Shown in pieces: positions 15,170-23,794 of a DNA stretch of 64,000 nucleotides. This DNA is from an uncultured Bacteroidales bacterium (GTDB lineage Bacteria > Bacteroidota > Bacteroidia > Bacteroidales > Paludibacteraceae). The DNA is taken from assembly GCA_900317745.1 (NCBI GenBank), contig ONHW01000001.1:1-64000 (forward strand). The letters are read 5' to 3'. The notes under the pieces are model-generated. The model did not search any database. It was not told where the DNA came from and worked only from the letters and a program-made list of their open reading frames with translations. Both the position numbers and the translations under genes were made by a program. Each line of letters opens with the position of its first letter. Position 1 is the first letter of the stretch.

Positions 15170-15201
15170 TTTGCATAAATAAAAAAATTGTTGTACCTTT
15201 G
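15170..15201 (+). promoter_or_regulatory. Promoter of rpmH
   Basis: TTTG (15170-15173), 20 bp, then TACCTTTG (15194-15201), about 65 bases upstream of the rpmH start codon. Confidence 0.8.
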
Positions 15202-15265
15202 CAACCCATTTGCGCCAAAATCGCAACCTTTTGTAAAATATTAACGGATTAATAAAGATAAAACA

Positions 15266-15424
15266 ATGAAACGTACTTTTCAACCTTCGCAACGCAAGCG
15301 TCGTAACAAGCACGGATTTTTGGAGAGAATGGCTACCGCTAACGGTCGCCGCGTATTAGCTGCCCGCCGTGCAAAAGGCAGAAAGAAACTGACTGTAGCA
15401 GACGAAGGCCGTCACAAAAAGTAA
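15266..15424 (+). CDS. rpmH: 50S ribosomal protein L34
   Basis: A 52-residue, very basic protein starting [18 protein letters not shown], with [16 protein letters not shown], the standard L34 pattern, which binds 23S rRNA in the large subunit. Length is that of Bacteroidetes L34 (a few residues longer than E. coli at the C-terminus, ADEGRHKK). It has its own promoter and a downstream hairpin. Its common partners rnpA and dnaA are not next to it. Confidence 0.97.
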   Translation: MKRTFQPSQRKRRNKHGFLERMATANGRRVLAARRAKGRKKLTVADEGRHKK

Positions 15425-15454
15425 TCGGATGGCACTACAGACGAAGATAATTTA

Positions 15455-15478
15455 GGGGAAAGAGGGTTCTCTTTTCCC
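15455..15478 (+). terminator. Hairpin after rpmH
   Basis: GGGGAAAGAG (15455-15464) pairs with CTCTTTTCCC (15469-15478), followed by AATTTTCG. A weak U-run means partial read-through into rbfA is likely. Confidence 0.6.
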
Positions 15479-15505
15479 AATTTTCGCGTATAAAATAACA
15501 CCATT

Positions 15506-15841
15506 ATGGAATCAACACGTCAACACAAAATCGCCCGACTGATACAGAAGGACCTCAGCGACATCTTCCTCAGATACGCCAAACAAATAGGCGGCGTACT
15601 CATCTCTGTGAGCGAGGTGCGCGTGTCGCCTGACTTGAGCGTAGCCAATATCTACCTGAGCATCTTCCCCGACAATCGCGAACAGGAACTGATGAACAAG
15701 ATTACCGATGATACCGGAGCTATCCGCGGACAACTCGGCACGCTGGAGCGGCACCAGCTCAGGATCATTCCCGAACTGCGATTCTTTGCCGATGAAACCA
15801 TTCAAAGAATGGAACATATCGACGAACTGCTGCGCAAATAG
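15506..15841 (+). CDS. rbfA: Ribosome-binding factor A
   Basis: A 111-residue KH-fold protein that binds the 30S subunit and helps 16S rRNA 5' end maturation, mainly in the cold. The N-terminal helix (RQHKIARLIQKDLSDIF), the VRVSPDLSVANIYLSIF strand and the C-terminal IIPELRFFADETIQRMEHIDELL match the family, including the kinked helix region. Start ATG at 15506. The permease fusion gene follows 29 bp later. Confidence 0.95.
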   Translation: MESTRQHKIARLIQKDLSDIFLRYAKQIGGVLISVSEVRVSPDLSVANIYLSIFPDNREQELMNKITDDTGAIRGQLGTLERHQLRIIPELRFFADETIQRMEHIDELLRK

Positions 15842-15870
15842 AACGCTGCGCTGAAAGAGCATTGACTGAA

Positions 15871-17640
15871 ATGCTGAAAATCGAAACTCACATAGCATGG
15901 AGATACTTGATTGCCAAGAAACGCCAGAATGCAATCAACATTATCTCGGGCGTTTCGTGCTTGGCGGTTGCCGTGGTCACCGCTGCCATGATTTGCGTGC
16001 TGAGTGTGATGAACGGATTCGGCGAGGCGGTGGAGCAGATGTTCTCGCAACTGGATGCCGAATTGCGCATCACACCCGCAGAAGGCAAAACCATCCATCT
16101 GGACGATGAACGGATTCAGGCGCTCTACTCACTCGAAGGCATCGAACTCATTGCACCGACAATCGAAGAGACCGCCATTGTTGAGTTCCGGGGAAGGCAA
16201 GTTCCCGCTATGCTCAAAGGAGTGGATACCACCTACCAACAACTCACATCCATCGACAGCATCATTATCGACGGCAACTATGCCGTGTGGGACGGAGCGT
16301 TCGAACGGTGCGTAATGGGAGTAGGGCTGGCGAACACCGTGGGTATCGGCGCACACTTCATTTCGCCTGTACACTTGTACGCGCCCAAGCGCGCGGGTAC
16401 AATAAATATGCTACGCCCGGACGAGAACTTCCACACCAAAGGGATTTTTATAGCCGGCGTTTTTGCTGTCAATCAGACCAAGTACGACGACACGTACATG
16501 CTCATCTCGCTGCCGCTGGCTCGTGAACTGTTTGAGTACGACGACAACCAGGCTTCCGCACTCGAACTGAAACTGCAAGACGGCTGTTCAGTCAAGAAAG
16601 TGCAAAAACAGATCCGCGCCCTGCTCGGAACAGATTACGCCGTACTCAACCGATACGAGCAGCAAGAGGACTTCTACCGCATACAGATGATTGAAAAGTG
16701 GTTGACAGCTTTGCTGCTGGTTTTCATACTTATCATCGCAAGTTTCAATATTATCAGTTCATTATCCATGCTTATTCTTGACAAGAAAGATGACATCAGG
16801 CTGCTGCACACTTTGGGTGCCGACGAGAGGATGATCAAGCGAATCTTCCTACTGGAAGGATGGCTGATCAGTGCCTTAGGAGCCTTCATCGGCACGATCA
16901 TCGGCGTACTCGTTTGCGGCGTTCAGCAGCATTTCGGACTGCTCAAACTCGGCAACGGAACCAACTACGTTCTTTCGGCTTATCCGGTAAGCGTCTATGC
17001 ACCGGACGTATTGCTCGTACTGGTTGTTGTGCTCTTGCTTGGCGCACTAACAGCATGGATTCCCGCACGCAAACTGTCGTTGTCCGTTATAATCATCGGC
17101 TGTCTGGCTACAGGTCTCACAAGCTGCCGACAGCCTGTCACTCCTATTCATTATCAGACTTTGGACAGCGTACTTACCTCCGGAAGACTTGAATACTACG
17201 GGCAGTTCTATCAGGCAGAAGGAATTGACTACGGTGTGGTTTGTCTGGATCTCTATTCAAAAGGGCTCGTGCTGAATAAAGAGGGACGCATGGAAGGTGT
17301 TGGCACGAACCTGTATATCGGGGATATATTCCTTTCTACCGCCACGCCGGCTGCTGTCAAGGCTAAGGATTTTCTTCCGGAAGATACGTATGAAAGCGAC
17401 TCGGTGGCAGAGTTGACACATTTTCTGCGCGGCATAGAGTACGACGGCAACTACGGTGGCAGTTACGTACTGCTGATGGGCGAATCAGGCTACAAAGTGT
17501 ATCCTATCACCGAAGGAAAGATGACCGTAACCTACATTGGCGACACCTTGGTGCTGGACGGCATAGCCACTCTGAAAGGACAGAAAGCCTCCTATCCGTT
17601 CCATTACAGAGATGTACTGCCGGTTATCCGCCGCGACTAA
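15871..17640 (+). CDS. LolC/E-like ABC permease fused to a lipoprotein domain
   Basis: A 589-residue fusion. Residues 1 to about 400 are an FtsX/LolC/E permease (LKIETHIAWRYLIAKKRQN start, one N-terminal helix, a large periplasmic domain, then three helices at about 278-300, 322-352 and 380-398), of the type that releases lipoproteins from the inner membrane. Directly after the cytoplasmic PARKLS end comes a fifth hydrophobic stretch, VIIIGCLATGLTSC, which reads as a lipoprotein signal with lipobox LTSC and Cys419. A 170-residue soluble domain of unknown family follows. No in-frame Met precedes the lipobox. Start is ATG at 15871; an upstream TTG is less likely. Probably two formerly separate genes joined by loss of a stop. 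Confidence 0.85.
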   Translation: MLKIETHIAWRYLIAKKRQNAINIISGVSCLAVAVVTAAMICVLSVMNGFGEAVEQMFSQLDAELRITPAEGKTIHLDDERIQALYSLEGIELIAPTIEETAIVEFRGRQVPAMLKGVDTTYQQLTSIDSIIIDGNYAVWDGAFERCVMGVGLANTVGIGAHFISPVHLYAPKRAGTINMLRPDENFHTKGIFIAGVFAVNQTKYDDTYMLISLPLARELFEYDDNQASALELKLQDGCSVKKVQKQIRALLGTDYAVLNRYEQQEDFYRIQMIEKWLTALLLVFILIIASFNIISSLSMLILDKKDDIRLLHTLGADERMIKRIFLLEGWLISALGAFIGTIIGVLVCGVQQHFGLLKLGNGTNYVLSAYPVSVYAPDVLLVLVVVLLLGALTAWIPARKLSLSVIIIGCLATGLTSCRQPVTPIHYQTLDSVLTSGRLEYYGQFYQAEGIDYGVVCLDLYSKGLVLNKEGRMEGVGTNLYIGDIFLSTATPAAVKAKDFLPEDTYESDSVAELTHFLRGIEYDGNYGGSYVLLMGESGYKVYPITEGKMTVTYIGDTLVLDGIATLKGQKASYPFHYRDVLPVIRRD

Positions 17641-17663
17641 GTATTCCTAACTATCTCATCCCC

Positions 17664-18554
17664 ATGGCTAAGAACGCGGAAAAGGAATACCACACTTACC
17701 TCAAATTGGAAAAAGGCCTCTCGCCCAACTCCGTCATTGCATACGAGCAGGATCTTGACAAACTCAAGACCTACTGCGAGCAGCATTCTATTGACATAGT
17801 ACACGCTACGCCTGACGATCTGCATCGTTTTGTAAACGAAGTGCTCGGCAGCGTGGACAACACGCTGTCGCAAGCGCGTATTCTGACAGGCATCCGCAGT
17901 TTCTACCGTTTTCTGGTTTATCATAATTACATCGAGCAAGATCCTTCCGAACTCATTGAGATGCCCAAACGCGACAAACATCTGCCGGAAGTGCTGACCG
18001 TAGAAGAGATCGACAGAATGACAGCCGCCATCGATCTTTCCGCACCCGAGGGACACCGCAACCGCGCTATCATCGAGATGCTGTACGGTTCGGGCTTGCG
18101 CGTCAGCGAACTGACCACTCTCCGGCTGAGCCGCATCTATCTGAACGAGGGATATATGCTCATCGAAGGTAAGGGCAGCAAGCAACGGCTCGTTCCTATA
18201 TCACCCGTAGCAATCGAGTGGTTCGGCTATTGGATGGAGGATCGATCACACCTGGATGTCAAACCCGATTACAAGGATTACGCCTTCCTCAACCGCTACG
18301 GACGAGGACTGACTCGTGCAATGATCTTCACTATCATCAAACGGCTGGCGGCAGAGGCGGGTATCAGCAAAACGATCTCTCCGCACACGTTGCGCCACTC
18401 GTTTGCCACACACCTGCTGCAGAACGGAGCGGACCTGAGACTCATACAACAAATGCTCGGGCACGAAAGCATTACGACTACCGAGATCTACACACATCTG
18501 GATATTCAGGATCTGCGCAACGCAATACTTCAATATCACCCTGCTAACCGATAA
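17664..18554 (+). CDS. xerD: Site-specific tyrosine recombinase XerD
   Basis: A 296-residue tyrosine recombinase that, with XerC, resolves chromosome dimers at dif during division. The N-terminal SAM-like core-binding domain (1-95) is followed by the catalytic domain with R146 (GLRVSEL), the Lys in EGKGSKQR, H241 and R244 (HTLRHSF), H267 (LGHESI) and nucleophile Y276 (EIYTHLD), all present. Length and position in a core operon argue for the housekeeping XerD and not an element integrase. The gene starts 23 bp after the permease fusion. Confidence 0.93.
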   Translation: MAKNAEKEYHTYLKLEKGLSPNSVIAYEQDLDKLKTYCEQHSIDIVHATPDDLHRFVNEVLGSVDNTLSQARILTGIRSFYRFLVYHNYIEQDPSELIEMPKRDKHLPEVLTVEEIDRMTAAIDLSAPEGHRNRAIIEMLYGSGLRVSELTTLRLSRIYLNEGYMLIEGKGSKQRLVPISPVAIEWFGYWMEDRSHLDVKPDYKDYAFLNRYGRGLTRAMIFTIIKRLAAEAGISKTISPHTLRHSFATHLLQNGADLRLIQQMLGHESITTTEIYTHLDIQDLRNAILQYHPANR

Positions 18555-18570
18555 GAACCGCAACGCACAG

Positions 18571-20985
18571 ATGAAACGCTTCGCGTACATAGTATGTCTG
18601 TTGCTCTGCATGAGCAGATTGTTTGCCGCAGAAACAATCATTATCGGTGAGGTGTATAACGCCAGCACCGGCGAACCTGTTCCCGCAGCGAACATAGTGC
18701 TCAGAGGTACCAAGGTCGGGGCTTCCACCAACGAGGAAGGACTGTTCATGATCCGGACTGACCTTACAGAGAAACGCACTCTCGTTGTATCCGCTATCGG
18801 CTACAAGAAGCAGCGCTTTGAGATTATGCCGGGTATGCAAGCCGGAATAGACGTCGCTCTTCAGGAGAAAGTAGAAGGGCTGCGCGAGATACAAGTCCTG
18901 CCCGACGACAACGAAGCCATCGGAATTATTGACCTTGTACGAAAGAACCGCGAGGTGAACGACCGGCAGTTCGGCGGACAAAACGCCGATAACTACGAGG
19001 AATACAAACAACTCTATCTGTCCGACATACGCGCCAAGCATCTGGATCGATTCCTCTGGAAAAGCATGAAAGAAGGAATGATCAGCCGTGAAGACAGTTC
19101 ACTATTCCTGCCACTATATATATCTGCGGGCACCACACAATTATCAAACGGATTCTTGTCACAGTTAGCACAAAAACAGACCCGTTGCGTATTTACCGAA
19201 ACAGACTACGAGGCTATTCTTTCACTCACCAACAGTTATGCCGACTTCTATCGAAACAACGTATCAATGTGCGGTACAGCCTTTGTCAGTCCGCTTGCCA
19301 AGAGTGCCACCGTTTATTACGATTTTTTCCTCGCCGACAGTATAACCACAGCAGCTGACAGCCTTATCAACAAACGCTATCTGCTGCACTACCGCACCAA
19401 GAACGGCTACTATCCGACCTTTATCGGCGAGATGGAAGTGGACTCCGGCACTTGGGCACTCAGACGCATTGAAGCACGTGTACCGCGAGAGGTAAACCTC
19501 AACTACCTGCATGCACTACACATGGAACAGATATTTGACGAGCAGAATATCCTTCAGTCCGAACGCCTGACCATGGCTATGGATTTTGCCATCAAGGCAG
19601 ACTCTTCGCATGTGTTCCCGAGTATGGTGATTGAGCGCAATTTGTCATACGTGAGCACAGATGCAACAGCAGCCCCATCCATCAATCATGTTGCAGACTC
19701 GGCATCACTGGAAGCAATGACCAAGATTGAGGATGTACCAATCGTCAAGATTATCAAATGGGGTCTGAGCATTGCCACTACAGGTTATATACCTATCGGC
19801 GGCCCGATTGACATAGGCAAAGCTACGGATATCTTCCACTATAACAAGCAGCACGGCCTTTATTTCGCTCTGCCGCTGCACACCAATGAAAAGTTATGGA
19901 AGAACGTCAGTCTGGATGCCTATTTCGGTTACGGTTGGGGTGACAAAGCCTTCAAAGGCATGGGACAAGTCGCCATTCTGATGCCTACAGAACGACGACA
20001 TTGGATGCAATTGCGATACGAGGACAATTATGTCTATTCGGAAACATCCGTCTTTGACAAGCTGCCGCGAGAGAACGGATTCGGAACAAACGAGATGGAT
20101 CTGACAACAGGATTGTTTGACGGTCTGCCTTTCACAAATCCGACAGCCAAACACACCGCCATTCGCGAGAGAGCCTTCCTGGTCGGATATGAGAGTGACT
20201 GGCAAGACGGTGTAGAAACGACACTCCGGCTAAAAGTCGGACGACTGGATCCATCGTATGTCAATCCTCATGACTTACAAAAAAATGTATTTATACCCGA
20301 AGCGCCCTACCCCTTTACGCCGTTCCGGTTCCAAAGTCTGACAGGTATTGTCCGGCTCAGTTGGCACGAGCGTGCCGTAGATTTCCACATGCGCCGCATT
20401 CACCTGTACGGTCAGCAGCCTACCGTCTTCCTCGGAGCAGAGATAGGTAGCTACTCGTATGTAGAAAGCGGAAACAACTACAGGATGTATGCCAAGCTCC
20501 ATGCCACGGTACGGCAACAGGTATCATTCAGCGTGGGAGGCAAACTGACATACGTCGCATCCGCAGGTATTGTGATTGGTAAAGTGCCATATCCCTTGCT
20601 GGAAATCATGGACGGCAACCAGTCTTACTTATATGACTCATATCGCTTCACACTCATGAACAGTCACCAGTACGCCACCGACCGATTCCTGACCCTGCAT
20701 GCCGAATGGAACGGAATGGGTGTGCTGTTCAATCTCATTCCGGGTGTACGATTCCTGCACTTGCGCGAACTGGTGGAGTTCAAACTTGCTTACGGCGGAT
20801 TATCCAACGGACACTTCTTCACCTCCGGACTGCAAACGCTGAATGTTCCTTATGTGGAAGCAGGCGTAGGTATAGGTAATATTCTCCGCCTGATAGACGT
20901 CTATGCCATTTGGCGCCTTACGCACCGCAATGACCCCACAACACCGTTGTGGGGCATACGCGGACGTATTCAATTGGGAATGTAA
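18571..20985 (+). CDS. DUF5686 outer membrane protein with carboxypeptidase-regulatory-like domain
   Basis: An 804-residue protein with a signal peptide (MKRFAYIVCLLLCMSRLFA). A CarboxypepD_reg-like beta sandwich follows at about 22-100 (GEVYNASTGEPVPAANIVLRG), as in TonB receptors. The rest follows the DUF5686 family: a mixed central domain and a C-terminal part rich in alternating aromatic strands, probably an outer membrane barrel. It ends GIRGRIQLGM with no extra domain. Function unknown; the family is widespread in Bacteroidetes. Cotranscribed with xerD (16 bp gap). Converges on the TonB receptor gene, and I see no clear terminator in the 57-bp gap. Confidence 0.85.
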   Translation: MKRFAYIVCLLLCMSRLFAAETIIIGEVYNASTGEPVPAANIVLRGTKVGASTNEEGLFMIRTDLTEKRTLVVSAIGYKKQRFEIMPGMQAGIDVALQEKVEGLREIQVLPDDNEAIGIIDLVRKNREVNDRQFGGQNADNYEEYKQLYLSDIRAKHLDRFLWKSMKEGMISREDSSLFLPLYISAGTTQLSNGFLSQLAQKQTRCVFTETDYEAILSLTNSYADFYRNNVSMCGTAFVSPLAKSATVYYDFFLADSITTAADSLINKRYLLHYRTKNGYYPTFIGEMEVDSGTWALRRIEARVPREVNLNYLHALHMEQIFDEQNILQSERLTMAMDFAIKADSSHVFPSMVIERNLSYVSTDATAAPSINHVADSASLEAMTKIEDVPIVKIIKWGLSIATTGYIPIGGPIDIGKATDIFHYNKQHGLYFALPLHTNEKLWKNVSLDAYFGYGWGDKAFKGMGQVAILMPTERRHWMQLRYEDNYVYSETSVFDKLPRENGFGTNEMDLTTGLFDGLPFTNPTAKHTAIRERAFLVGYESDWQDGVETTLRLKVGRLDPSYVNPHDLQKNVFIPEAPYPFTPFRFQSLTGIVRLSWHERAVDFHMRRIHLYGQQPTVFLGAEIGSYSYVESGNNYRMYAKLHATVRQQVSFSVGGKLTYVASAGIVIGKVPYPLLEIMDGNQSYLYDSYRFTLMNSHQYATDRFLTLHAEWNGMGVLFNLIPGVRFLHLRELVEFKLAYGGLSNGHFFTSGLQTLNVPYVEAGVGIGNILRLIDVYAIWRLTHRNDPTTPLWGIRGRIQLGM

Positions 20986-21042
20986 ATTGTTCCGGAAAAG
21001 TATTCCTATTCAGACAGTTATTACGAGCATCTATGCCTTGCA

Positions 21043-23277
21043 TCAGAACGTTACCACGAATCCTGCATGCACGTTGATGCCTGCTTGCGGGAAATACCAG
21101 ACGTAGGTACCATCCGTGCCGCCATTGTTTACATATTTCGTATCAAACATGTTATTGATCTGGCACTTGAGCGTGATATCAGGTATATTGTGTGCATAGC
21201 GCAACTTTTGGAAAGGCAATGTGTAAGTCATCATCAGGTTTGTGACCGTATAAGCGTCCAACTTGGCATTCGCATCTTCTGTGTTACCCAGGAACTGACT
21301 GCTTACGACGAGTGTTTGCAGGTCGGCATTGAAACCTGCTACGTGGAACGAAAATATATTACCTGCCGTCCAGTCGGGCGAGAAAGAGATGGTACGCCAT
21401 TGTGAGGCATCTTTCCATCGATTACGACTCCATGTCAGATTACCTTTCCATGCAAACCATTTAGTCCATTCCACTCCAAACTGGAACTCAACACCGGCGC
21501 GATAAGAATCCTTCACATTGGTAGTTATCAAATAACCAACCGAACTAACATCGCCCGTAGTAATAAGCTGATTGTCATAGTCCATCAGGTAGAGGTTCAG
21601 CCCTACTGTCCACGGCATAGCATAGCCGCTCTTGAGCACACCTGCCGATGTGTAGTTATAGCCCAACTCATAGTCTAACAACTTTTCCGGCTTAGGGTCG
21701 GTAGGAGCCGTGTTGGCGACAAAGTTATTACGTGTCGGTTCACGGTTAGCCATCGCAAATGTAGCCGACAAACGATGACCGGCATTATCGTACGTCAAGC
21801 CGGCCTTGGGGTTGAAGAAATGCCACGTGTTATGCTTGTCAATAGATTCTGTAGCCCCAAGCATACTCGTTTCCTCATTATCACCCCAAATCCTATAATC
21901 GACCATACGGTATTGCAAATCGCCATAGAGCGTCAGCTTCTCGCGTCCGCGATGCAACACGCGCCAGTTGGCTTTGGCATATATGTTGCCGTCAGTCTTT
22001 ATACCAAAACCCTCATAATAAGGGATAAACGCATTACCCACACATGTCGTGTCTATTTCGCCGTACTGCAAACCACGATACTGGTTCAGAGCCAAGCCCA
22101 TCTGTACATCAACTTTCTCGTGCACATATTTGCTTGATAATATCCCACCGTAAAAATGATTGCGCAATCCTTTTCGTGTAACATTATCAGCCTCGTATGT
22201 CATGATATCAGTCATCATCATTTCGTAGTACCCGGTACCATACGTATAATGAGCAGTAGCCGACAGTGTCCAATTCTGATTGAAACGATGTCCTACGTGC
22301 AGATGCACATGGTGCTGCTGATAGTTGTCGGTCTGATTGTCATAATATGCAATATTGCCATCTTTGTCAACGTACTCACCGGCAGGGTTATACCGGCGAT
22401 TTGCACCATCTATCCCCCAAGCAGTATTATAGTCCACACCATACCACGCCATATATGTTTTCTCTTTACCGCCAAAAGCGGTCAGAGTGACAGCTGTGCG
22501 CATGTTTTGCCAGCCCACCTCACCTTGATAGCTCAGCAGATCGGACTTGGCGCGCTCAATATAACCATCAGAGTTCACCTTCGAAAAGCGCCCGCCTATA
22601 TGCCAAGCGCCCTGTTTTGCCGTACGGTCACCAAGATAAACATCCGCTTTCAGCATTTCGCGGAAAGTATTGTACATACCACCATTGAAATCCAGCTCGG
22701 CACGTACCGATCCGGGGTGCACACTCTCGGGAATAGTGGCATCTAATGTGCGCAGATTCACGCTTGCGCCGAAGCTACTACCGCCATTGGCACTTGTACC
22801 AACGCCGCGCTGCACCTGCAGACCGCTCACGCCACTTGCCATATCGGTCATATTGACCCAAAACACGCTCTGACTCTCCGCATCATTGAGCGGTACTTCG
22901 TTGATAGTCATATTGATACGCGTCTGGTCGGTTCCGCGGATGTGGAAATAAGTATAGCCTATACCCAAACCATCATCGCTCGTAGTTACTAACGATGGGG
23001 TAACAGACAACAAATATGGCAGGTTCTGACCTGTGTTGTCGCGGTTAAGATCAGCATGAGTCATCTCCTGTTTACTCACCGTTGTCTGCACCACAGGCGC
23101 ACTGACTACCACATCTTCCAACTGACGCATCAATATGGTCAGTACTGTTGTGTCTTGATAATTGACTTGTGCAGAATCTTGCACCGAATTTTGCGCACTT
23201 ACTTGCGCACTTAGCAGCGCGAACGCGCCTGAAAGAATCAGCCAAACATGGCTGATACAAGAATGTAGATTTTTCAT
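21043..23277 (-). CDS. TonB-dependent receptor under TPP riboswitch control (thiamine uptake)
   Basis: A 744-residue outer membrane receptor. Signal peptide (MKNLHSCISH to QVSAQ), then a plug domain with LEDVVVSAPV, YFHIRGTDQTRINMTIN and NEVPLNDAESQSVFW, then a 22-stranded type barrel ending in HAGFVVTF. It imports a ligand energised by TonB. A TPP riboswitch directly before the start codon indicates thiamine or a precursor as cargo. The start ATG at 23275-23277 is chosen because the longer frame would initiate inside the riboswitch. There is no inner membrane partner gene next to it. Confidence 0.93.
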   Translation of the reverse strand: MKNLHSCISHVWLILSGAFALLSAQVSAQNSVQDSAQVNYQDTTVLTILMRQLEDVVVSAPVVQTTVSKQEMTHADLNRDNTGQNLPYLLSVTPSLVTTSDDGLGIGYTYFHIRGTDQTRINMTINEVPLNDAESQSVFWVNMTDMASGVSGLQVQRGVGTSANGGSSFGASVNLRTLDATIPESVHPGSVRAELDFNGGMYNTFREMLKADVYLGDRTAKQGAWHIGGRFSKVNSDGYIERAKSDLLSYQGEVGWQNMRTAVTLTAFGGKEKTYMAWYGVDYNTAWGIDGANRRYNPAGEYVDKDGNIAYYDNQTDNYQQHHVHLHVGHRFNQNWTLSATAHYTYGTGYYEMMMTDIMTYEADNVTRKGLRNHFYGGILSSKYVHEKVDVQMGLALNQYRGLQYGEIDTTCVGNAFIPYYEGFGIKTDGNIYAKANWRVLHRGREKLTLYGDLQYRMVDYRIWGDNEETSMLGATESIDKHNTWHFFNPKAGLTYDNAGHRLSATFAMANREPTRNNFVANTAPTDPKPEKLLDYELGYNYTSAGVLKSGYAMPWTVGLNLYLMDYDNQLITTGDVSSVGYLITTNVKDSYRAGVEFQFGVEWTKWFAWKGNLTWSRNRWKDASQWRTISFSPDWTAGNIFSFHVAGFNADLQTLVVSSQFLGNTEDANAKLDAYTVTNLMMTYTLPFQKLRYAHNIPDITLKCQINNMFDTKYVNNGGTDGTYVWYFPQAGINVHAGFVVTF

Positions 23278-23354
23278 TTCCCTTAGCAGCATTACCTGCT
23301 CAGGTTCAACGGGTATTGAATCTCAGAGGACAAACATTAGCCCACACCCCGAAT
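23278..23354 (-). promoter_or_regulatory. TPP (THI element) riboswitch
   Basis: Read on the minus strand, the conserved pieces appear in order: GGGGUGUGGG, CUGAGA, then ACCCGUUGAACCUGA and CAGGUAAUGCUGCUAAGGGA, the classic thiamin pyrophosphate aptamer. It ends at the start codon of the TonB receptor, so ligand binding would hide the ribosome site. No separate expression platform or terminator is visible between aptamer and start. Confidence 0.92.
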
Positions 23355-23390
23355 GAATCTGAAACAATTGTTATTTTTTTTGATGTTCGT

Positions 23391-23426
23391 AAAAACAAGT
23401 GTGTCACACGAATGACACACCTGTTT
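23391..23426 (-). terminator. Terminator after the small Cys/Ala/Pro/Glu lipoprotein gene
   Basis: ACAAGTGTGTCA and TGACACACCTGT pair around CACGAA, and on the minus strand the stem is followed by a U-run. It insulates the riboswitch-controlled receptor from the upstream lipoprotein transcript. Confidence 0.85.
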
Positions 23427-23452
23427 CGATAGATAATAATCTACGACTGTGA

Positions 23453-23659
23453 TTATTCAGCGGGAGCAGGAGCAGCCTCCTCTGCGGGAGCCTCTGCGGG
23501 AGCAGCCTCTTCTGCGGGAGCTTCAGCAGGAGCCTCTGCAGCTTCCTCTGCCTTCTGGCAGCACTCAGTTTTCTCACCTTCGCAGCACTTGTTGTCAGCT
23601 TTTTTGCAGCAACCTACCATACACATGGCCAGAATTGCAATGAATAGAACTTTCTTCAT
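23453..23659 (-). CDS. Small Cys-rich lipoprotein with Ala/Pro/Glu tail
   Basis: A 68-residue protein. The signal MKKVLFIAILAMCMVGC carries a lipobox (MVGC) at Cys17. It is followed by a Cys-rich part (CKKADNKCCEGEKTECCQK, six more Cys) and then a low-complexity tail of AEAPAEEAAP repeats of about 35 residues. It has a promoter of the interlocked type at 23727-23758 and a strong terminator, so it is a real and probably well-expressed gene. Function unknown; paired cysteines might bind metal or form disulfides. The start at 23659 gives a proper signal; the longer frame does not. Confidence 0.8.
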   Translation of the reverse strand: MKKVLFIAILAMCMVGCCKKADNKCCEGEKTECCQKAEEAAEAPAEAPAEEAAPAEAPAEEAAPAPAE

Positions 23660-23726
23660 TTTCTTTGGATTTAGAGTTATTTGTATATTTGGGTAAAAAA
23701 AATTGCTTTTTTTCACAAATACGTTA

Positions 23727-23758
23727 CAAAGTTAGCATAATTTTTGCATATATCCAAA
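23727..23758 (-). promoter_or_regulatory. Promoter of the small lipoprotein gene (half of an interlocked pair)
   Basis: On the minus strand TTTG (23755-23758), 20 bp, then TAACTTTG (23727-23734), interleaved with the divergent promoter. Confidence 0.82.
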
Positions 23759-23774
23759 AAAAGTTGTAACTTTG
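23743..23774 (+). promoter_or_regulatory. Promoter of the PASTA-rluD operon (half of an interlocked pair)
   Basis: TTTG (23743-23746), 20 bp, TAACTTTG (23767-23774), 20 bases before the PASTA gene start. Same dyad geometry as at ssb. Confidence 0.82.
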
Positions 23775-23794
23775 TAGCGTTTTTTATAAAAATA

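Noticed and set aside
17664-18554. Tyrosine recombinase as evidence of an integrative element
   Set aside because: It has XerD length and motifs and lies in a core operon; it is not next to the accessory regions.
21000-21042. Terminator between the converging DUF5686 and TonB receptor genes
   Set aside because: I found no stem with a T-run in this gap; transcripts may overlap or end by another route.
23449-23643. Plus-strand frame of Glu/Arg/Leu repeats opposite the small lipoprotein
   Set aside because: Complement of the Ala/Pro/Glu tail; the minus frame has signal peptide, promoter and terminator.
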